Shown here: one piece after another, positions 63,447 through 64,000 of the stretch
How positions within the stretch are numbered: position 1 is the stretch's first letter
Layout: the number at the start of each line of letters is the position of its first letter
From: Bacteroidota bacterium
Lineage (GTDB): Bacteria; Bacteroidota; Bacteroidia; Bacteroidales; UBA10428
Assembly: GCA_016699695.1 (NCBI GenBank)
Contig: CP065006.1
Span: forward strand, 3,100,001-3,164,000
Direction of reading: 5' to 3'
DNA length: 64,000 bases
The notes under the pieces: generated by a model
The model's input: only the letters and a program-made list of their open reading frames with translations
What the model was told of the DNA's origin: nothing
Database searches by the model: none
Position numbers and translations under genes: made by a program

Positions 63447-64000
63447 ATGAAAAAACTAAGTTATCTTTTTCTGGCGCTTATCCTGCTGCCCTTGCTGGCT
63501 AAATCGCAGGAAGTGCAGATTATCCCCTTCGGCAGCTACCAGTGGGGCGGTAAAATTTACATTTATGGTGGCGATATCAAGATTGACGACAGCAAGAACT
63601 ATGGTATTGCAATGAACGTATTGATTCCGGGAGGCAGGGCTCTTCATCTCGAATACATGCAGCAACCTACAACCCTCGAATTGCGCTCTATCGATTACAC
63701 GAATGATGGTTACGAGGAATACCCGGTTAATATGAACTGGTTTCAGATTGGTGCCATGCAGCACGTAATGGCCGGAAACGTAATGCCCTATGCCGGATTA
63801 ACCCTGGGCGCTCTTTATTCCAATCCTCGCACAAGTGAAATAGAAGATGTTTGGGTTTTTTCCTGGACATTGCAAGTAGGGTTAAAATACTACTTTAACG
63901 AAAAGATAGGTATACGTATCCATGGAGGTATGCTTGTTCCAGTGCAATACGGAGGATTTGGCCTTTATTTTGGCTCAGGTGGTGCCAGTGCAGGTGTAAC
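63447..64000 (+). CDS. Exported outer-membrane beta-barrel protein, partial
   Basis: 184 codons to the window edge. Signal peptide to about residue 21 (LPLLAKSQ). Alternating strands (QIIPFGSYQWGGKIYIYGG, ALHLEYMQQPTTLELRSI, VWVFSWTLQVGLKYYFNE, IGIRIHGGMLVPVQYGG) give an OmpW- or outer_membrane_beta-barrel type fold. C-terminus outside the window. Role unknown. Confidence 0.7.
   Translation, partial: MKKLSYLFLALILLPLLAKSQEVQIIPFGSYQWGGKIYIYGGDIKIDDSKNYGIAMNVLIPGGRALHLEYMQQPTTLELRSIDYTNDGYEEYPVNMNWFQIGAMQHVMAGNVMPYAGLTLGALYSNPRTSEIEDVWVFSWTLQVGLKYYFNEKIGIRIHGGMLVPVQYGGFGLYFGSGGASAGV

Overview
The window is a 64 kb piece of a Bacteroidota chromosome, most likely class Bacteroidia and an anaerobe or facultative anaerobe. 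The evidence is a SusC/SusD pair, a type IX secretion C-terminal sorting domain, a short primary sigma factor lacking region 1.1, several promoters of the phylum-specific form TTTG-N19-TAnnTTTG, and exported proteins that mostly end their signal peptides in AQ. No tRNA, rRNA or CRISPR array was seen.

Region 1 (1-10.4 kb) is AT-rich accessory DNA. It holds an MNT/HEPN toxin-antitoxin pair whose HEPN gene is frameshifted, three tandem exported-protein genes ending in a large type IX cargo with an M23-like domain, an intact IS3-family element with an AATT target duplication lying beside a 5'-truncated gene, a lone methyltransferase, and a HigB/HigA module with a palindrome in its promoter. Region 2 (10.7-22.5 kb) is core-like: a giant TPR protein with a beta-barrel partner, gyrB, an orphan exported protein, dapF, an HtrA-type protease and rpoD. 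Region 3 (22.7-34.2 kb) is a compact beta-glucan/cellodextrin utilisation locus: SusD, SusC, a divergent Nudix-type regulator, a GPH sugar symporter, a GH94 cellobiose phosphorylase and a GH9 endoglucanase lipoprotein. The two divergent promoters share a GTGTA-N5-TACrC operator-like motif. Region 4 (34.3-46.8 kb) carries uvrB, a cyclase-HD fusion, a dgkA/creD/regulator/membrane-protein cluster, an FKBP lipoprotein and a complete RND efflux operon. Region 5 (47.2-52.7 kb) has a cytosolic GH63-GH13 pair and an AT-rich Fic gene.

Region 6 (52.9-64 kb) is the most interesting. A Dcu-type C4-dicarboxylate transporter is followed by an aspartase, a type II asparaginase, a DcaP-like porin and a glutaminase, then two further outer-membrane barrels, an exported amidohydrolase and a partial barrel. 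Aspartase, asparaginase and glutaminase all carry clear N-terminal signal peptides. The arrangement predicts that asparagine is converted through aspartate to fumarate plus ammonia outside the cytoplasm, glutamine is deamidated there too, and Dcu exchanges the C4 product with succinate. That would make an extracytoplasmic supply line for fumarate respiration, or an ammonia-producing acid defence. In the usual pathway aspartase is cytosolic. All functional calls are from reading motifs and gene order; no database search was possible.
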